Positions 25,186-34,034 of a stretch of 64,000 nt of DNA are shown piece by piece. Below the pieces are notes generated by a model. The model did no database searches. It was not told the DNA's origin and worked only from the letters and a program-made list of their open reading frames with translations. Origin of the DNA: Sphaerisporangium fuscum (lineage in GTDB: Bacteria > Actinomycetota > Actinomycetes > Streptosporangiales > Streptosporangiaceae); contig NZ_JAHDTF010000032.1 of NCBI RefSeq assembly GCF_018531465.1, positions 62,001 to 126,000 of the forward strand, read 5' to 3'. The position numbers and the translations under genes are program-made. The first letter of the stretch is position 1. The number at the start of each line of letters is the position of its first letter.

Positions 25186-26841
25186 GTGGTGAACAACCTA
25201 AGTCCCAGCGAACCCTCCCAGATCGGCCGCTATCGGCTGATCGGCAGGCTGGGCCGTGGCGGGATGGGCACGGTCTACCTCGGTCAGGACGACGCCGGGC
25301 AGCGGGTCGCCATCAAGGTGATCAACCCCGAGTACAGCCGGTACGAGCAGTTCCGCAGCCGCTTCCGCCGCGAGGCCGAGGCCGCCCGCCGCGTCCGCCG
25401 CTTCTGCACCGCGGCGGTCCTCGACGCCGACCTCGACGGCGAGCAGCTGTACGTCGTCACCGAATACGTCGAGGGCCCGAACCTCGACGAGGCCGTGCGC
25501 GCCCACGGGCCACTGCGCGGATCCAGCCTGGACGCCCTGGCCGTCGGGGTCGCGACCGCGCTGACCGCGATCCACGGCGCGGGCGTCGTCCACCGCGACC
25601 TCAAACCGTCCAACGTCCTGCTGTCGCCGGTGGGGCCCAGGGTCATCGACTTCGGCATCGCCCGCGCGCTCGACACCCTCGGCGGCATCACCGGCACGGG
25701 CGAGCTGATCGGCACGCCCCGCTACATGGCGCCCGAGGTGCTGCGCGGGGAGCCGGCCTCGCCCGCCTGCGACGTGTTCTCGTGGGGCTGCCTGGTGGCC
25801 TTCGCCGCCACCGGCCGCACGCCGTTCGGCGGCGAGTCGCTCCCGTCGATCATGTACCAGGTGCTGAACACCGAGCCGTCGCTGGAGGGCATGGAGCCCC
25901 CGCTTCGCGCCCTGGTGGCGGCGACGCTGCGGAAGGACCCGGCGCACAGGCCCACGGCGCAGCAGATCCTGGACCAGATGGTCGGTCCGGGGGCGGCCCC
26001 GCACCCCATGGCCACCGCCGCGTCCACCGTGCCGTCCCCGCCGCCCGTCGTCCCTCCGGGGCCCACAGGGTGGGCACACCGCCGCAAGCGGCTCATCGGG
26101 GTGGGCGTGATCGCGCTCGTCGTCGCGGGCCTGGGGCTGCGCGCCCTGCTGTCGCCGTCCGGCCCGCCCGCCGACCTGAGCTACCTCTACCGGGACGACT
26201 TCAACGACTCCGGCACCGGCTGGGACGGCGGCCACTACACCGGTGACGCGACCGGGAAGTACGGCTACTCCTCCCAGGGCTTCTACGGCGTCGACGTGGA
26301 CGACGACGCCGCCGAGAGGCTGCAGAAGGCCCCGATCCCGTTCGTCCCCACGCCGCCCGCCACCCCTGACCCCTCCGCCTCCCCGACCCCGGTGACCCCG
26401 GAACGCCTGCTGCTCACCGTGACCGCCACGATGCGCGAGTCCAGCGGCTCGGGCGAGTTCGGGCTGTTCTGCCGGGCCGACGACGACTACAAGCAGAGCC
26501 GGTACGAGTTCCTGCTGACCTCCGGCGGCGAGGCCCGCCTGAGGGGCGTCGCCAAGGGCACCGGCGGCAACCTGACCCCTCCGGCGCCCGTCACCGGGCT
26601 CGAGAAGGGCAAGCCGGTCAGGCTCCAGGCCGAGTGCACCAAGACCGCCGACGGCGTGCGACTGACCATGTGGGTGGACGGCGAGCGGGTGCAGTCGTAC
26701 CTCGACACGACCGTGGGCACCCCCACCGGGCTGCCCAACGGGGACGTCGGCTTCCTGGCGCGGGTTCCCGAGCAGTCCGGGGCCCGGTTGAAGATGGGCT
26801 TCGACGACTTCACCCTCCAGGGCGGCGCCCCCGGCACATGA
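25186..26841 (+). CDS. Transmembrane Ser/Thr protein kinase with extracellular LamG-like sensor domain
   Basis: 551 residues. Kinase domain at about 16-270: glycine loop LGRGGMGTVY (22-31), ATP lysine K44, catalytic HRDLKPSN at 136-143, DFG at 155-157. A Pro-rich linker precedes a single transmembrane helix near 304-324. The extracellular part (about 330-551) has a beta-rich LamG/concanavalin-type pattern ending VGFLARVPEQSGARLKMGFD. Activation-loop and APE-equivalent motifs (APEVLRG) are intact, so the kinase should be active. GTG at 25186; another GTG codon at 25189 could also start it. The external domain likely binds sugar or wall material. Confidence 0.9.
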   Translation: MVNNLSPSEPSQIGRYRLIGRLGRGGMGTVYLGQDDAGQRVAIKVINPEYSRYEQFRSRFRREAEAARRVRRFCTAAVLDADLDGEQLYVVTEYVEGPNLDEAVRAHGPLRGSSLDALAVGVATALTAIHGAGVVHRDLKPSNVLLSPVGPRVIDFGIARALDTLGGITGTGELIGTPRYMAPEVLRGEPASPACDVFSWGCLVAFAATGRTPFGGESLPSIMYQVLNTEPSLEGMEPPLRALVAATLRKDPAHRPTAQQILDQMVGPGAAPHPMATAASTVPSPPPVVPPGPTGWAHRRKRLIGVGVIALVVAGLGLRALLSPSGPPADLSYLYRDDFNDSGTGWDGGHYTGDATGKYGYSSQGFYGVDVDDDAAERLQKAPIPFVPTPPATPDPSASPTPVTPERLLLTVTATMRESSGSGEFGLFCRADDDYKQSRYEFLLTSGGEARLRGVAKGTGGNLTPPAPVTGLEKGKPVRLQAECTKTADGVRLTMWVDGERVQSYLDTTVGTPTGLPNGDVGFLARVPEQSGARLKMGFDDFTLQGGAPGT

Positions 26842-26852
26842 GCCACGGAGGG

Positions 26853-28169
26853 TCAGGAGGTGGCGGGCACGGCGGCGCGGTTGAGCTCGGCCGCGTAGGC
26901 GATCTCCTCCCTGACCACCTCGCGCCCGGGCCACCTGGTCACGGCGACGGCCATCAGCGCCAGGCCGCACACCGACCAGGCGCCGATGACGATCGGCACG
27001 GGGAACCTCTCGGCGAACACGCCGGCGACGAGCACGGCCACCGCGTGGGTGAGCTGGATCCCACCCTGCATGATCCCGAAGGCGCGCGCCCGGTAGGCGT
27101 TCGGCAGCATCTGCACGAACAGGCCGTTGAGCGGCACCATGACCGTGTTCACGGCCGCCGCCGCCGTCACCACCAGGACGAACGCCACCTGGAACGGCGG
27201 TGAGACGAGAACGGGCACGAGAAGCGCCGGTCCCACGATCAGCAGCGGCCTGACGAGCCTCAGCCGCCGTTCCGGGCCGGTCACCCGGGTCACGACGGCC
27301 CCGATGACCGCGCCGATCGGCAGTGCCGCCATCAGCAGCCCGGCGATCCGCGAACCGCCGCCGAACTGGGACGCCCAGGCGGCGGCGAGGCCCTCCGGGA
27401 CGATGATGATCCCCACCACGCTGAACACCACCAGCGCGGTCGGCCGCATCACGCGGTGCCCGAAGACGAACCTCAGGCCGTCGCCGGTCTCCCGCAGCAG
27501 CGACCTCCGCTGGGCGTCCTCCACCGTCGCGGGCCGGGGACGTACGCCGCGCCACAGCAGCAGCGCCGACAGGCCGAACGTGGCGGCGTCGATGAGCAGC
27601 GCCGTCCGGGCGTCGATGGCGGACACCACGCCGCCGAGCGCGTACCCGGCCACCTGCGCGCCCTGGCCGGCCATGTTCTGGAACGACAGCCCGACGACGT
27701 ACCGGTCCCCGGTGAGGAGCTGCGCCACCATCGCCGAGCGCGCCGCCTGGAACGGCGGGGTGAGCAGCGAGGCGCCGAGCAGCAGCAGGAGCATGAGGGG
27801 GAACGGCGTGCCGGGGGCGGCCATCAGGCCGATCAGCGCCATCCGGACCACGTCGCAGATGATCATCACCCTGCGATAGGGGTAACGTTCGGCGAGCGCG
27901 GCGAGCACCGGCCCTCCGGCCACCCATGGCAGATAGCTGACCGCGAAACCGATGGCGGACAGCAGCACCGAGCCGGTGTCGCGGAACAGCAGGTAGGCCA
28001 CCGCGACCTTGGCGAAGTAGTCGCCGACCCAGGACAGGAGGGCGGCGCCGAACAGGGCTCGGTACTCGGCCACGCCGAACACGTCGCCGAAGGTGGCGGG
28101 CCGATCGCGTTCGGCCGGCGTTTCCCCGGCCGGCTCGCCAGCCTCCGCTTTTTCCGACTTTTCGCCCAT
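26853..28169 (-). CDS. MFS transporter (DHA3/EntS-like exporter)
   Basis: 438 residues with 12 hydrophobic segments and a central cytoplasmic loop. The N-terminal block GDVFGVAEYRALFGAALLSWVGDYFAKVAVAYLLF (positions about 28-62) and RTALLIDAATFGLSALLL are typical of the DHA3 branch, whose members export siderophores, macrolides or other drugs. Substrate unknown. Convergent with the kinase, 11 bp apart. The 278 bp upstream (28170-28447) contains no other gene and must carry its promoter; I see no clear operator there. Confidence 0.88.
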   Translation of the reverse strand: MGEKSEKAEAGEPAGETPAERDRPATFGDVFGVAEYRALFGAALLSWVGDYFAKVAVAYLLFRDTGSVLLSAIGFAVSYLPWVAGGPVLAALAERYPYRRVMIICDVVRMALIGLMAAPGTPFPLMLLLLLGASLLTPPFQAARSAMVAQLLTGDRYVVGLSFQNMAGQGAQVAGYALGGVVSAIDARTALLIDAATFGLSALLLWRGVRPRPATVEDAQRRSLLRETGDGLRFVFGHRVMRPTALVVFSVVGIIIVPEGLAAAWASQFGGGSRIAGLLMAALPIGAVIGAVVTRVTGPERRLRLVRPLLIVGPALLVPVLVSPPFQVAFVLVVTAAAAVNTVMVPLNGLFVQMLPNAYRARAFGIMQGGIQLTHAVAVLVAGVFAERFPVPIVIGAWSVCGLALMAVAVTRWPGREVVREEIAYAAELNRAAVPATS

Positions 28170-28447
28170 CTGGCCTCAATCCCCTATATTTCCGGACCGC
28201 AGCTGTCACCACCGGTTCGGCGACGCGAGGTCACGCCTGTTCACCAGGTACGGCCCCGCCCGGCTTCACGTCGGATTCCCCGTTTCGACAGCCCGAGGCC
28301 ACAAATAGTCATGATTACAGAACAAGGGGTTTTCTGTCCGCTTTCCTGATATAGCAGGCCTACTGGTCTCCAGAGTCGGCAGCTCCACGGCCGTTCACGC
28401 AAGCGACAACCGTGAAACGAGCAATTTCCGAGAAAACCAGGATCCGC

Positions 28448-28936
28448 TCACCGGTCGTCCCGCCGGCGCGCCTGCACGCGGGCCTCGAAACGGTCGAGTT
28501 CCCTGGCGAAGGCACGCCGCAGCACCGGCACGGCCAGCCGGCGCAGGGGACGCCGGCGGGTGGAGCCTGCGCGGCCCACCAAGGTGCCGCCGGGCACAGG
28601 CGTCGCCGCGAGGCCGAAGGTGATGTGCCGGCTCTGCATCCAGCACCAACCGGAGCGCAGGACGGCGTCGAAGTCGGCACTCAGGCGGGCGTTGCCCAGA
28701 GCGCGGACGTCGAGCCTGTCCTCGCCACGCGGGGTGACCCGGACGGTACGCACGAACGGCTGGTAGCGCGGCAGCTCGTTCTCGAGGTCGGCGGCGACCG
28801 CCCAGACCACGTCGAAGGGCGCCGCGACGAAGCGTTCGAGCAGGACGCACCCAGGCGTCGCGGCCGCCATGACGCGCAGGCGCCGCACCGGGTCGAGGCC
28901 GGCGACCGGCCCCATCTCTCCGGGGATCAGGCTCAT
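28448..28936 (-). CDS. SRPBCC-fold protein (polyketide cyclase/START-like)
   Basis: About 162 residues with the SRPBCC pattern: VLLERFVAAPFDVVWAVAADLENELPRY as the N-terminal beta-helix-helix unit (about 30-57), and a C-terminal helix FARELDRFEARVQARR. This fold binds hydrophobic ligands. I use the ATG at 28936, which overlaps the sigma-factor stop as ATGA; an in-frame ATG at 28945 is an alternative. Third gene of the hydrolase-sigma-SRPBCC operon, so its ligand may be related to the hydrolase reaction. Confidence 0.75.
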   Translation of the reverse strand: MSLIPGEMGPVAGLDPVRRLRVMAAATPGCVLLERFVAAPFDVVWAVAADLENELPRYQPFVRTVRVTPRGEDRLDVRALGNARLSADFDAVLRSGWCWMQSRHITFGLAATPVPGGTLVGRAGSTRRRPLRRLAVPVLRRAFARELDRFEARVQARRRDDR

Positions 28937-29442
28937 CGTTCCCATGCCTTTCGGAAGCTCGCTCGCGCCCGGTGCAACCGGGACTTCACCGTGCCCTGAG
29001 GGAGCCGGAGGACGGCGGCGGCCTGCTGCTCGTCCAGCCCCTCCAGGTCGCGCAGGACGAGCACCGCCCGGTGCTCGGGAGACAGCCGTTCCAGCGTGTC
29101 CCGCACGTCGACCCGGAGTTCCCCGGTGTCACGGGCCGGGATCTCGGCCGGCGCCGCGTGCTCGTGGCGGCCTTGGCGCCGCGCGACGCGCACCGCCTCG
29201 CGTACGGCGATGGAGCGCACCCAGCCGTGCAGTGCGGCGGACTCCCGCAGGCCGCGCAGGTTGCGGAAGACCGCGACCAGGGTCTCCTGGGCCGCGTCGG
29301 GCCCGTGCTGCAGAGCGATGGCGCCGCAGATCCGGGCCACGTACGGCGACAGCGCGTCGAGCAGGTCGTTCATGGCCATCGTGTCACCGCGCTGGGCGGC
29401 CCTGAGGAGCCGGTCGAGCTCCTCGGCGTCGTCCTCGGTCAT
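28933..29442 (-). CDS. RNA polymerase ECF sigma factor
   Basis: 169 residues with region 2 (MNDLLDALSPYVARICGAIALQHGPDAAQETLVAVFRNL, about 24-62) and region 4 (LSPEHRAVLVLRDLEGLDEQQAAAVLRLPQGTVKSRLHRAR, about 117-157). ATG at 29442 overlaps the stop of the alpha/beta hydrolase gene (ATGA). No dedicated anti-sigma factor is recognisable nearby; the membrane-anchored hydrolase and the SRPBCC protein are its operon partners. A GGAAC/CGTC promoter at 30509-30531 suggests autoregulation. Confidence 0.93.
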   Translation of the reverse strand: MTEDDAEELDRLLRAAQRGDTMAMNDLLDALSPYVARICGAIALQHGPDAAQETLVAVFRNLRGLRESAALHGWVRSIAVREAVRVARRQGRHEHAAPAEIPARDTGELRVDVRDTLERLSPEHRAVLVLRDLEGLDEQQAAAVLRLPQGTVKSRLHRARASFRKAWER

Positions 29443-30461
29443 GCCGTCTCGCGCAGGAAGTCCAGGAGGAGACGGTTGACGGGCTCCGGGCAGTCGAGCT
29501 GGACGGCGTGGCCGCAGCGGTCGAGGATCTGGACCCGGGCGTCGGGAAGCAGCGCGCCGATGCGCCGCGCCTGCCACACGGGCACGATCTTGTCCTGCTC
29601 GCCCCACAGGACCAGGGTGGGGGTCCGCGTCGACGGCATGGCCTCCTCGGTCTCCGCCCAGTTCAGGCCCCGCTCCAGCTCGTAGGTGGCGCGCAGGTTG
29701 TCGCGGAACGTGGCAGGCGCCCACAGCTCGTCCACGAGCTGCGCGGTGGCCCGCTCCCGGTGGACGAGCGTGTGGGCGATCCAGCCGCGGTAGGTCGCCT
29801 TGCCGGTGCCGGTGAGGTTGGTGAGCAGCTCCCCGATCACCGGATATTTCAGGATCTCCCAGCTCCAGGTGTCCTTGACGTGCAAGGCGGTCGCGTCCAG
29901 CAGGGCCAGCCGGCTCACCCGGTCGGGGTGGCGCTGCGCGAAGGCCAGCGCCCAGCCGCCGCTCCACGAGTTCCCGGCCAGGGCGGCGCGGCGCACGCCG
30001 ACCGCGTCCATGAAGGACGCGATGGCCCCCGTCATCGCCGGCAGATCCCAGCGGAACCTTCGGTCCTTCAACCGGGTGTATCCCTGGCCAGGAAGGTCGA
30101 CCACATAGACCGTATGCGCGCGGGCGAGCACTCCGAGCTGTTCCTTCCAACCGATGACCGAGGCCCCTCCGGGGGAGAGGAGCACGACCGGCGATCCCGA
30201 TCCGGCCCGCAGGTAGTGGAACCGGGCGAGCGGGGTGTCGGCGAAACGGGATCCCTCGGCACGAAGATACGGCGAGGTGTGGCCGCGGCCCGCCTCCGCG
30301 GGCTGGTATCCGTACGCGCCGTAGAGGACGGCGGCCACCGTCAGCGCCGCGACCACGGCGGCCGTACGCCCCACCCACCGCCGGATCCCTCCGGACGCAT
30401 GGGTGCCCTCCCGGGCCGTGCCCGTCGTGGCGGGGCCGTCGATCGTGTGCGATACGTGCAT
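29439..30461 (-). CDS. Membrane-anchored alpha/beta hydrolase
   Basis: 340 residues: cytoplasmic N-terminus, one transmembrane helix at about 30-50, then an alpha/beta-hydrolase domain. Nucleophile elbow GNSWSGG, acid in VLWGEQDKIVP region and catalytic His in DRCGHAVQLD complete the triad, and VVLLSPGGASVIGW is the oxyanion-loop region. Likely an extracytoplasmic esterase or epoxide/haloalkane-type hydrolase; substrate unknown. ATG at 30461 follows GAGGAGCAC; in-frame upstream codons to 30668 are not convincing. First gene of the ECF operon. Confidence 0.85.
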   Translation of the reverse strand: MHVSHTIDGPATTGTAREGTHASGGIRRWVGRTAAVVAALTVAAVLYGAYGYQPAEAGRGHTSPYLRAEGSRFADTPLARFHYLRAGSGSPVVLLSPGGASVIGWKEQLGVLARAHTVYVVDLPGQGYTRLKDRRFRWDLPAMTGAIASFMDAVGVRRAALAGNSWSGGWALAFAQRHPDRVSRLALLDATALHVKDTWSWEILKYPVIGELLTNLTGTGKATYRGWIAHTLVHRERATAQLVDELWAPATFRDNLRATYELERGLNWAETEEAMPSTRTPTLVLWGEQDKIVPVWQARRIGALLPDARVQILDRCGHAVQLDCPEPVNRLLLDFLRETA

Positions 30462-30508
30462 GGTGGGTGCTCCTCGGGGGTCCGGCGAACCGTCTCGCCA
30501 CCGAAGAG

Positions 30509-30531
30509 GACGGCCGGGAGGAAAAGGTTCC
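30509..30531 (-). promoter_or_regulatory. Candidate ECF-sigma promoter of the hydrolase-sigma operon
   Basis: On the minus strand GGAAC (30531-30527) and CGTC (30512-30509) are separated by 14 bases, the classic ECF -35/-10 pattern. It sits 48 bases before the hydrolase start. A similar GGAAC on the plus strand at 30569-30573, before the DUF3995 gene, has a weaker -10 match. Confidence 0.6.
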
Positions 30532-30636
30532 CCGCCGGCCTCTGCCACGGATGTGGCGTCGGTCACAGGGAACCTCCGCGCGCCGGCGCTCCTCTTGTTC
30601 TCCGGAAGCTCCACCGACGACACCTGGAGACGCACC

Positions 30637-31092
30637 ATGGAACACCGGACACGGGTCCGCGCCGGCATGCTGGTCGCCGCGGCTCTCGCCGCCGACGCGG
30701 CCGTCCACCTCTACTGGACGACCGGCGCGCTCTGGCCCGCGCGAGAGGCCAGAGCCCTCTCGCTCGCCGTCCTGAACTTCGAGGTGCCCTTCACCCCTCG
30801 CGTCCTGCTCCCCCTGGCCGCCCTGCTGACGGCCGCTTCGCTGACCATGGCCGCCGGCGTGGGCAGGCTGGGCAGGCTCGGCCGGGCCGTTCCCCGGCCG
30901 CTGCTCCGGCTGGGCACCCTGGCGATCGCCGCCGGGACGCTGCTGCGCGGGGTGTTCGGCGTGGCGTGGGCGCTGGGCAACGGGACCGACACCTCGACCC
31001 CGTTCTACTGGCTCAACGTCTTCGTCTACACCCCGCTCTGCCTGGCGCTGTTCACCGCCACGATGATCGCGCGCCGGGCGCGGCCCGTCTGA
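30637..31092 (+). CDS. DUF3995 membrane protein
   Basis: 151 residues with four transmembrane helices and the family-type opening DAAVHLYWTTGALWP and loop FGVAWALGNGTDTSTPFYW. Function unknown. ATG at 30637 after a CTGGAG ribosome site. It is divergent from the hydrolase-ECF-SRPBCC operon and may share its control, since a GGAAC element lies 64 bp upstream. Confidence 0.8.
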   Translation: MEHRTRVRAGMLVAAALAADAAVHLYWTTGALWPAREARALSLAVLNFEVPFTPRVLLPLAALLTAASLTMAAGVGRLGRLGRAVPRPLLRLGTLAIAAGTLLRGVFGVAWALGNGTDTSTPFYWLNVFVYTPLCLALFTATMIARRARPV

Positions 31093-31095
31093 CCC

Positions 31096-31833
31096 CTACT
31101 CGTCGGCGGCCTCGGCCACCACCCGCCGCGCCTGCTCCACGATCGCCTCCAGGCGGGCGCCGTGCGCGCCCCGCCAGTACACGTGGTCGCACGCCAGGCA
31201 GCGCGCGAAGGCGTCGTAACTGCGGCGCGTGCCCGGCAGGAGCAGGCCTTCGACCTCGCCCTTGCCCACCGGGGCCAGCGGGCCGTTGCACGCGGTGCAC
31301 CGGGTCCACGGGGCCAGCGGGGGCGCGAACCGCCGCAGCACGTCACCGAACTGCTCCTGCGGGGCCGCGCCCCGCACGTGCGCGCCCAGCCACAGGCTCC
31401 TGCGCCGCAGCAGCCCGCGGTCCTGGGTGAGCAGCACCCGGCGCTCGGCGTTGGCGCGCTCGATCAGGGTGTCGTCGTCGAGATCGTTCTCGTAGGCGCT
31501 GTCCACCCCGACCAGGCGCAGCCGCCGCGCGAGCGTGCCGAGGTGCACGTCGAGCAGGAACCGGTGGGCGGGCACCGGCTGCGGCCTGCGCACGGCGAGG
31601 ACCCGCACGGCGTCCCCCTCCTGGGGACGGTAGGAGGCCTCGACCTCCCGCCCGCCGACGACCAGTGCCCCGACCTCCGGCAGCGGCACCCCGAGCGACT
31701 CGACGACGTGCCCGAGAGAGGACGTGCCGTCGTAGGGGATCCAGAGCTCCGCAGCGCGGTGCCGGGGCGGCAGGAAGAACCGCAACCCGGCCTCGACCCG
31801 CACGCACACCCGCTTCCCCACCCTGCCCAGCAT
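31096..31833 (-). CDS. Mut7-C RNase-domain protein with ubiquitin-like N-terminus and zinc ribbon
   Basis: 245 residues: a ubiquitin-like Mut7-C N-terminal domain (about 8-85, ending DAVRVLAVRRPQP), then a PIN-like RNase domain with acidic residues in FLLDVHLGTLARRLRLVGVDS and DDDTLIERANAERRVLLTQD (about 92-141). The C-terminal zinc ribbon has two CxxC pairs (CTAC, CLAC). Members are predicted RNases of unknown target. ATG at 31833; convergent with DUF3995, three bases apart. Confidence 0.9.
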   Translation of the reverse strand: MLGRVGKRVCVRVEAGLRFFLPPRHRAAELWIPYDGTSSLGHVVESLGVPLPEVGALVVGGREVEASYRPQEGDAVRVLAVRRPQPVPAHRFLLDVHLGTLARRLRLVGVDSAYENDLDDDTLIERANAERRVLLTQDRGLLRRRSLWLGAHVRGAAPQEQFGDVLRRFAPPLAPWTRCTACNGPLAPVGKGEVEGLLLPGTRRSYDAFARCLACDHVYWRGAHGARLEAIVEQARRVVAEAADE

Positions 31834-31888
31834 GCCAGCCGTTCACCCGTGACCCGCCCGCGCCCGCACGTGGGTGTCGAAGAGGTCG

Positions 31889-33064
31889 TCAGGGTGACAA
31901 CGCGGACCTCGGTCCGGGGCTGGACGTCACCGCCGGCCGCCATGAGCTCGTCGGAAGCTCCGCCCGCACCGTGAAGCCTCCCTCGGGGCGAGGTTCGGCG
32001 CGCAGCCGGCCGCCGAGCGCGGCGACCCGCTCGCGCATGCCGATCAGCCCCACACCGGGCGCGGGCGGGCTCCCCGGGCTTCCGCGCCCGTCGTCGTCCA
32101 CCTGTACGACGAGGTCCGCGGACCCGTACGCCACCCGCACCGAGGCGGTGGCCGGGCCGGCGTGCCGTGCGGTGTTCGTGAGCGCCTCCTGGATGATCCG
32201 GTAGGCGGCCCGGTCGACGTCCAGGGGCAGCGCCCTGCGCGTCCCGGTCACGGCGAGGTGGACGGGCAGCCCGGCGGAGCGCGCCCGGCCGATCAGGTCG
32301 TCGAGCCGGTCCAGCCCGCTGCCGCCGGGTGGTTCGTCGGCGGAGTCGCGCAGCACCTCCAGGGTCGCGCGCAGCTCTCGCATCGCCTCGCCGCTGGCCT
32401 CCTGGATGGCCAGCAGCGCCTGCGGCACCTCCTCGCCGCGCTTGCGCGCGAGATGGACCGCCACCCCGGCCTGCACCTTGATGACGGAGATGGTGTGGGT
32501 GAGCGAGTCGTGCAGTTCCCGGGCGATGCGCAGGCGTTCCTCCCCGGCGCGCCGGAGCGCCGCCTCTTCGCGGCTGCGCTCGGCCTCGGCGGCACGCTGC
32601 TCCACCTGCTCCAGGTACGCCTGCCGGTGCCTGCTCACCGTCGCCGCGACCCCCGCCGCGAGGAACCAGCCGAGCAGCAGGACCGTACGCTGGACCAGGT
32701 CCTTGACGGGCTGCCCGGCGGTGGCGGTCGTCAGGGTGGCCGCCAGGGTGCCGCCCAGGAAGGCGGCGCTCGCGGCGGCCGGAAGCCACCGGTGACCTGC
32801 TCTGACCGACGAGAAGACCACGATCATCACGGGGAAGGCGGCCGGCGGGCCGGGTTGCGTCCGCACCGAGTAGAACAGCATGCACGCCGTGACGGTCAGC
32901 AGAGCCGCCACCGGCGCCCTGCGCCAGGCGATCAGGCCGAGCGCGCCGGCCACGACGGCCAGGTGGTCGAACGGCCGCGCGGGGGCGGCGAACGCCCCGG
33001 CCTCGAGCAGAACGCCCACCACGACCGCGAGCGCCACATCCGCGGCCGGCGACGAGAACCTCAT
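31889..33064 (-). CDS. Sensor histidine kinase (HisKA_3, NarL-partner type), orphan
   Basis: 391 residues: four to five transmembrane helices in residues 8-145, a short coiled segment, HisKA_3 dimerisation domain with the phospho-acceptor H185 in RIARELHDSLTHT, then a HATPase domain with N-box EALTNTARHA, DDDGRG and GVGLIGMRERVAALGG. These kinases phosphorylate NarL-type regulators. No response-regulator gene is adjacent; the orphan regulator at 19571 is the only NarL-type one in the window. ATG at 33064. Confidence 0.9.
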   Translation of the reverse strand: MRFSSPAADVALAVVVGVLLEAGAFAAPARPFDHLAVVAGALGLIAWRRAPVAALLTVTACMLFYSVRTQPGPPAAFPVMIVVFSSVRAGHRWLPAAASAAFLGGTLAATLTTATAGQPVKDLVQRTVLLLGWFLAAGVAATVSRHRQAYLEQVEQRAAEAERSREEAALRRAGEERLRIARELHDSLTHTISVIKVQAGVAVHLARKRGEEVPQALLAIQEASGEAMRELRATLEVLRDSADEPPGGSGLDRLDDLIGRARSAGLPVHLAVTGTRRALPLDVDRAAYRIIQEALTNTARHAGPATASVRVAYGSADLVVQVDDDGRGSPGSPPAPGVGLIGMRERVAALGGRLRAEPRPEGGFTVRAELPTSSWRPAVTSSPGPRSALSP

Positions 33065-33337
33065 CCCTGCAGAGTAGATCCTCTCCCTGCCACCGTTCCT
33101 CCTCGTGGAGGGGTGACCGGTCGTACTCCCGGTGTCGCACCCGCGCCGCCCCCCTACGTTCCCGGGCGCAGCGCCAGAGTCTTCTCACGGAGGACGACCA
33201 CGAGCGGCCGCGCAGGCGACGATCGGCTTCTCGGCCCGCTCGTCACCCGGCCGGCCCCGGCGAGCTGAGCGGGACGCAGATCTTCCCTGGCCCGCCGCCG
33301 GCGGGTTCCCCGTCAGGCCTCGGGTGGCCCGCCGGCG

Positions 33338-33925
33338 TCACCGTGCCCGGCCCGAATCGGGAATGATCCGTTCGACCAGGTCGGTCACCAGGGTGTCGAT
33401 CTGGTCCTCGGGAAAGATGTCGGGCAGGGTGAGCCGTTCCACGATCAGCCAGTTCAGGGCCAGGTAGAGCAGGATCACGGTGGTCGCGTCGCCGGGCAGG
33501 CCCGACTGGGTGTGGTAGGCGATGTTGGCGTCGATGTCGGCGCGGATGCGCTCGGTGAGCAGGCGGCGCAGCTCGGGACGGCGGGTGGCCTCCAGGCGCA
33601 GCTCCAGCACGGCCAGGTATCCCGAGCGGAACCGGCTGACGCGGTCCACCACCTCACGCATGAGCTCGGTGACCTTGTCGCGATCGCGCGGCCCGGCAGT
33701 GGCGGCGGCGAGCACGGCGTCGTCCGGTTCCAGCCGCTCGTAGTAGCGGTGGCCGACCTGAGTGAGCAGGTCGTCCCGGTTGTTGAAGTAGTTGGAGGCG
33801 GTGCCGTTCGGCACGTTGGCCTCGACGTCCACGGCCCGGAAGGTGAGCCCGCGCGCTCCGTCGCGGGCCAGGACCTCGATGGCCGCGTCAAGGAGCGCCG
33901 CCCGTCGTTCGGGGTTCTGCCGCAT
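33338..33925 (-). CDS. TetR-family transcriptional regulator
   Basis: 195 residues with the TetR HTH at about 8-55 (AAIEVLARDGARGLTFRAVDVEANVPNGTASNYFNNRDDLL) and a helical ligand domain. ATG at 33925. The next 80 bp carries repeated AGTACTAC elements and a promoter-like TTGACA pointing toward the plus-strand genes at 34035 and 34306, so this repressor probably controls that divergent unit and itself. Confidence 0.9.
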   Translation of the reverse strand: MRQNPERRAALLDAAIEVLARDGARGLTFRAVDVEANVPNGTASNYFNNRDDLLTQVGHRYYERLEPDDAVLAAATAGPRDRDKVTELMREVVDRVSRFRSGYLAVLELRLEATRRPELRRLLTERIRADIDANIAYHTQSGLPGDATTVILLYLALNWLIVERLTLPDIFPEDQIDTLVTDLVERIIPDSGRAR

Positions 33926-33949
33926 CGCTATCTCTCCTGAAGTCTCGAA

Positions 33950-34005
33950 TTGACACCACTCTGAGTGTAGTACTACGGTTTAACCACTCCAAGCAGAGTA
34001 CTACG
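33950..34005 (+). promoter_or_regulatory. Divergent promoter with repeated AGTACTACG elements
   Basis: TTGACA at 33950-33955 and TACGGT at 33974-33979 with 18-base spacing form a good plus-strand promoter. AGTACTACG occurs at 33969-33977, overlapping the -10 region, and again at 33997-34005; the first copy lies within the palindrome GTAGTACTAC. These are candidate TetR operators. Confidence 0.6.
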
Positions 34006-34034
34006 ACCCAGATGGGTCGGCGAGAGGAACAGAG

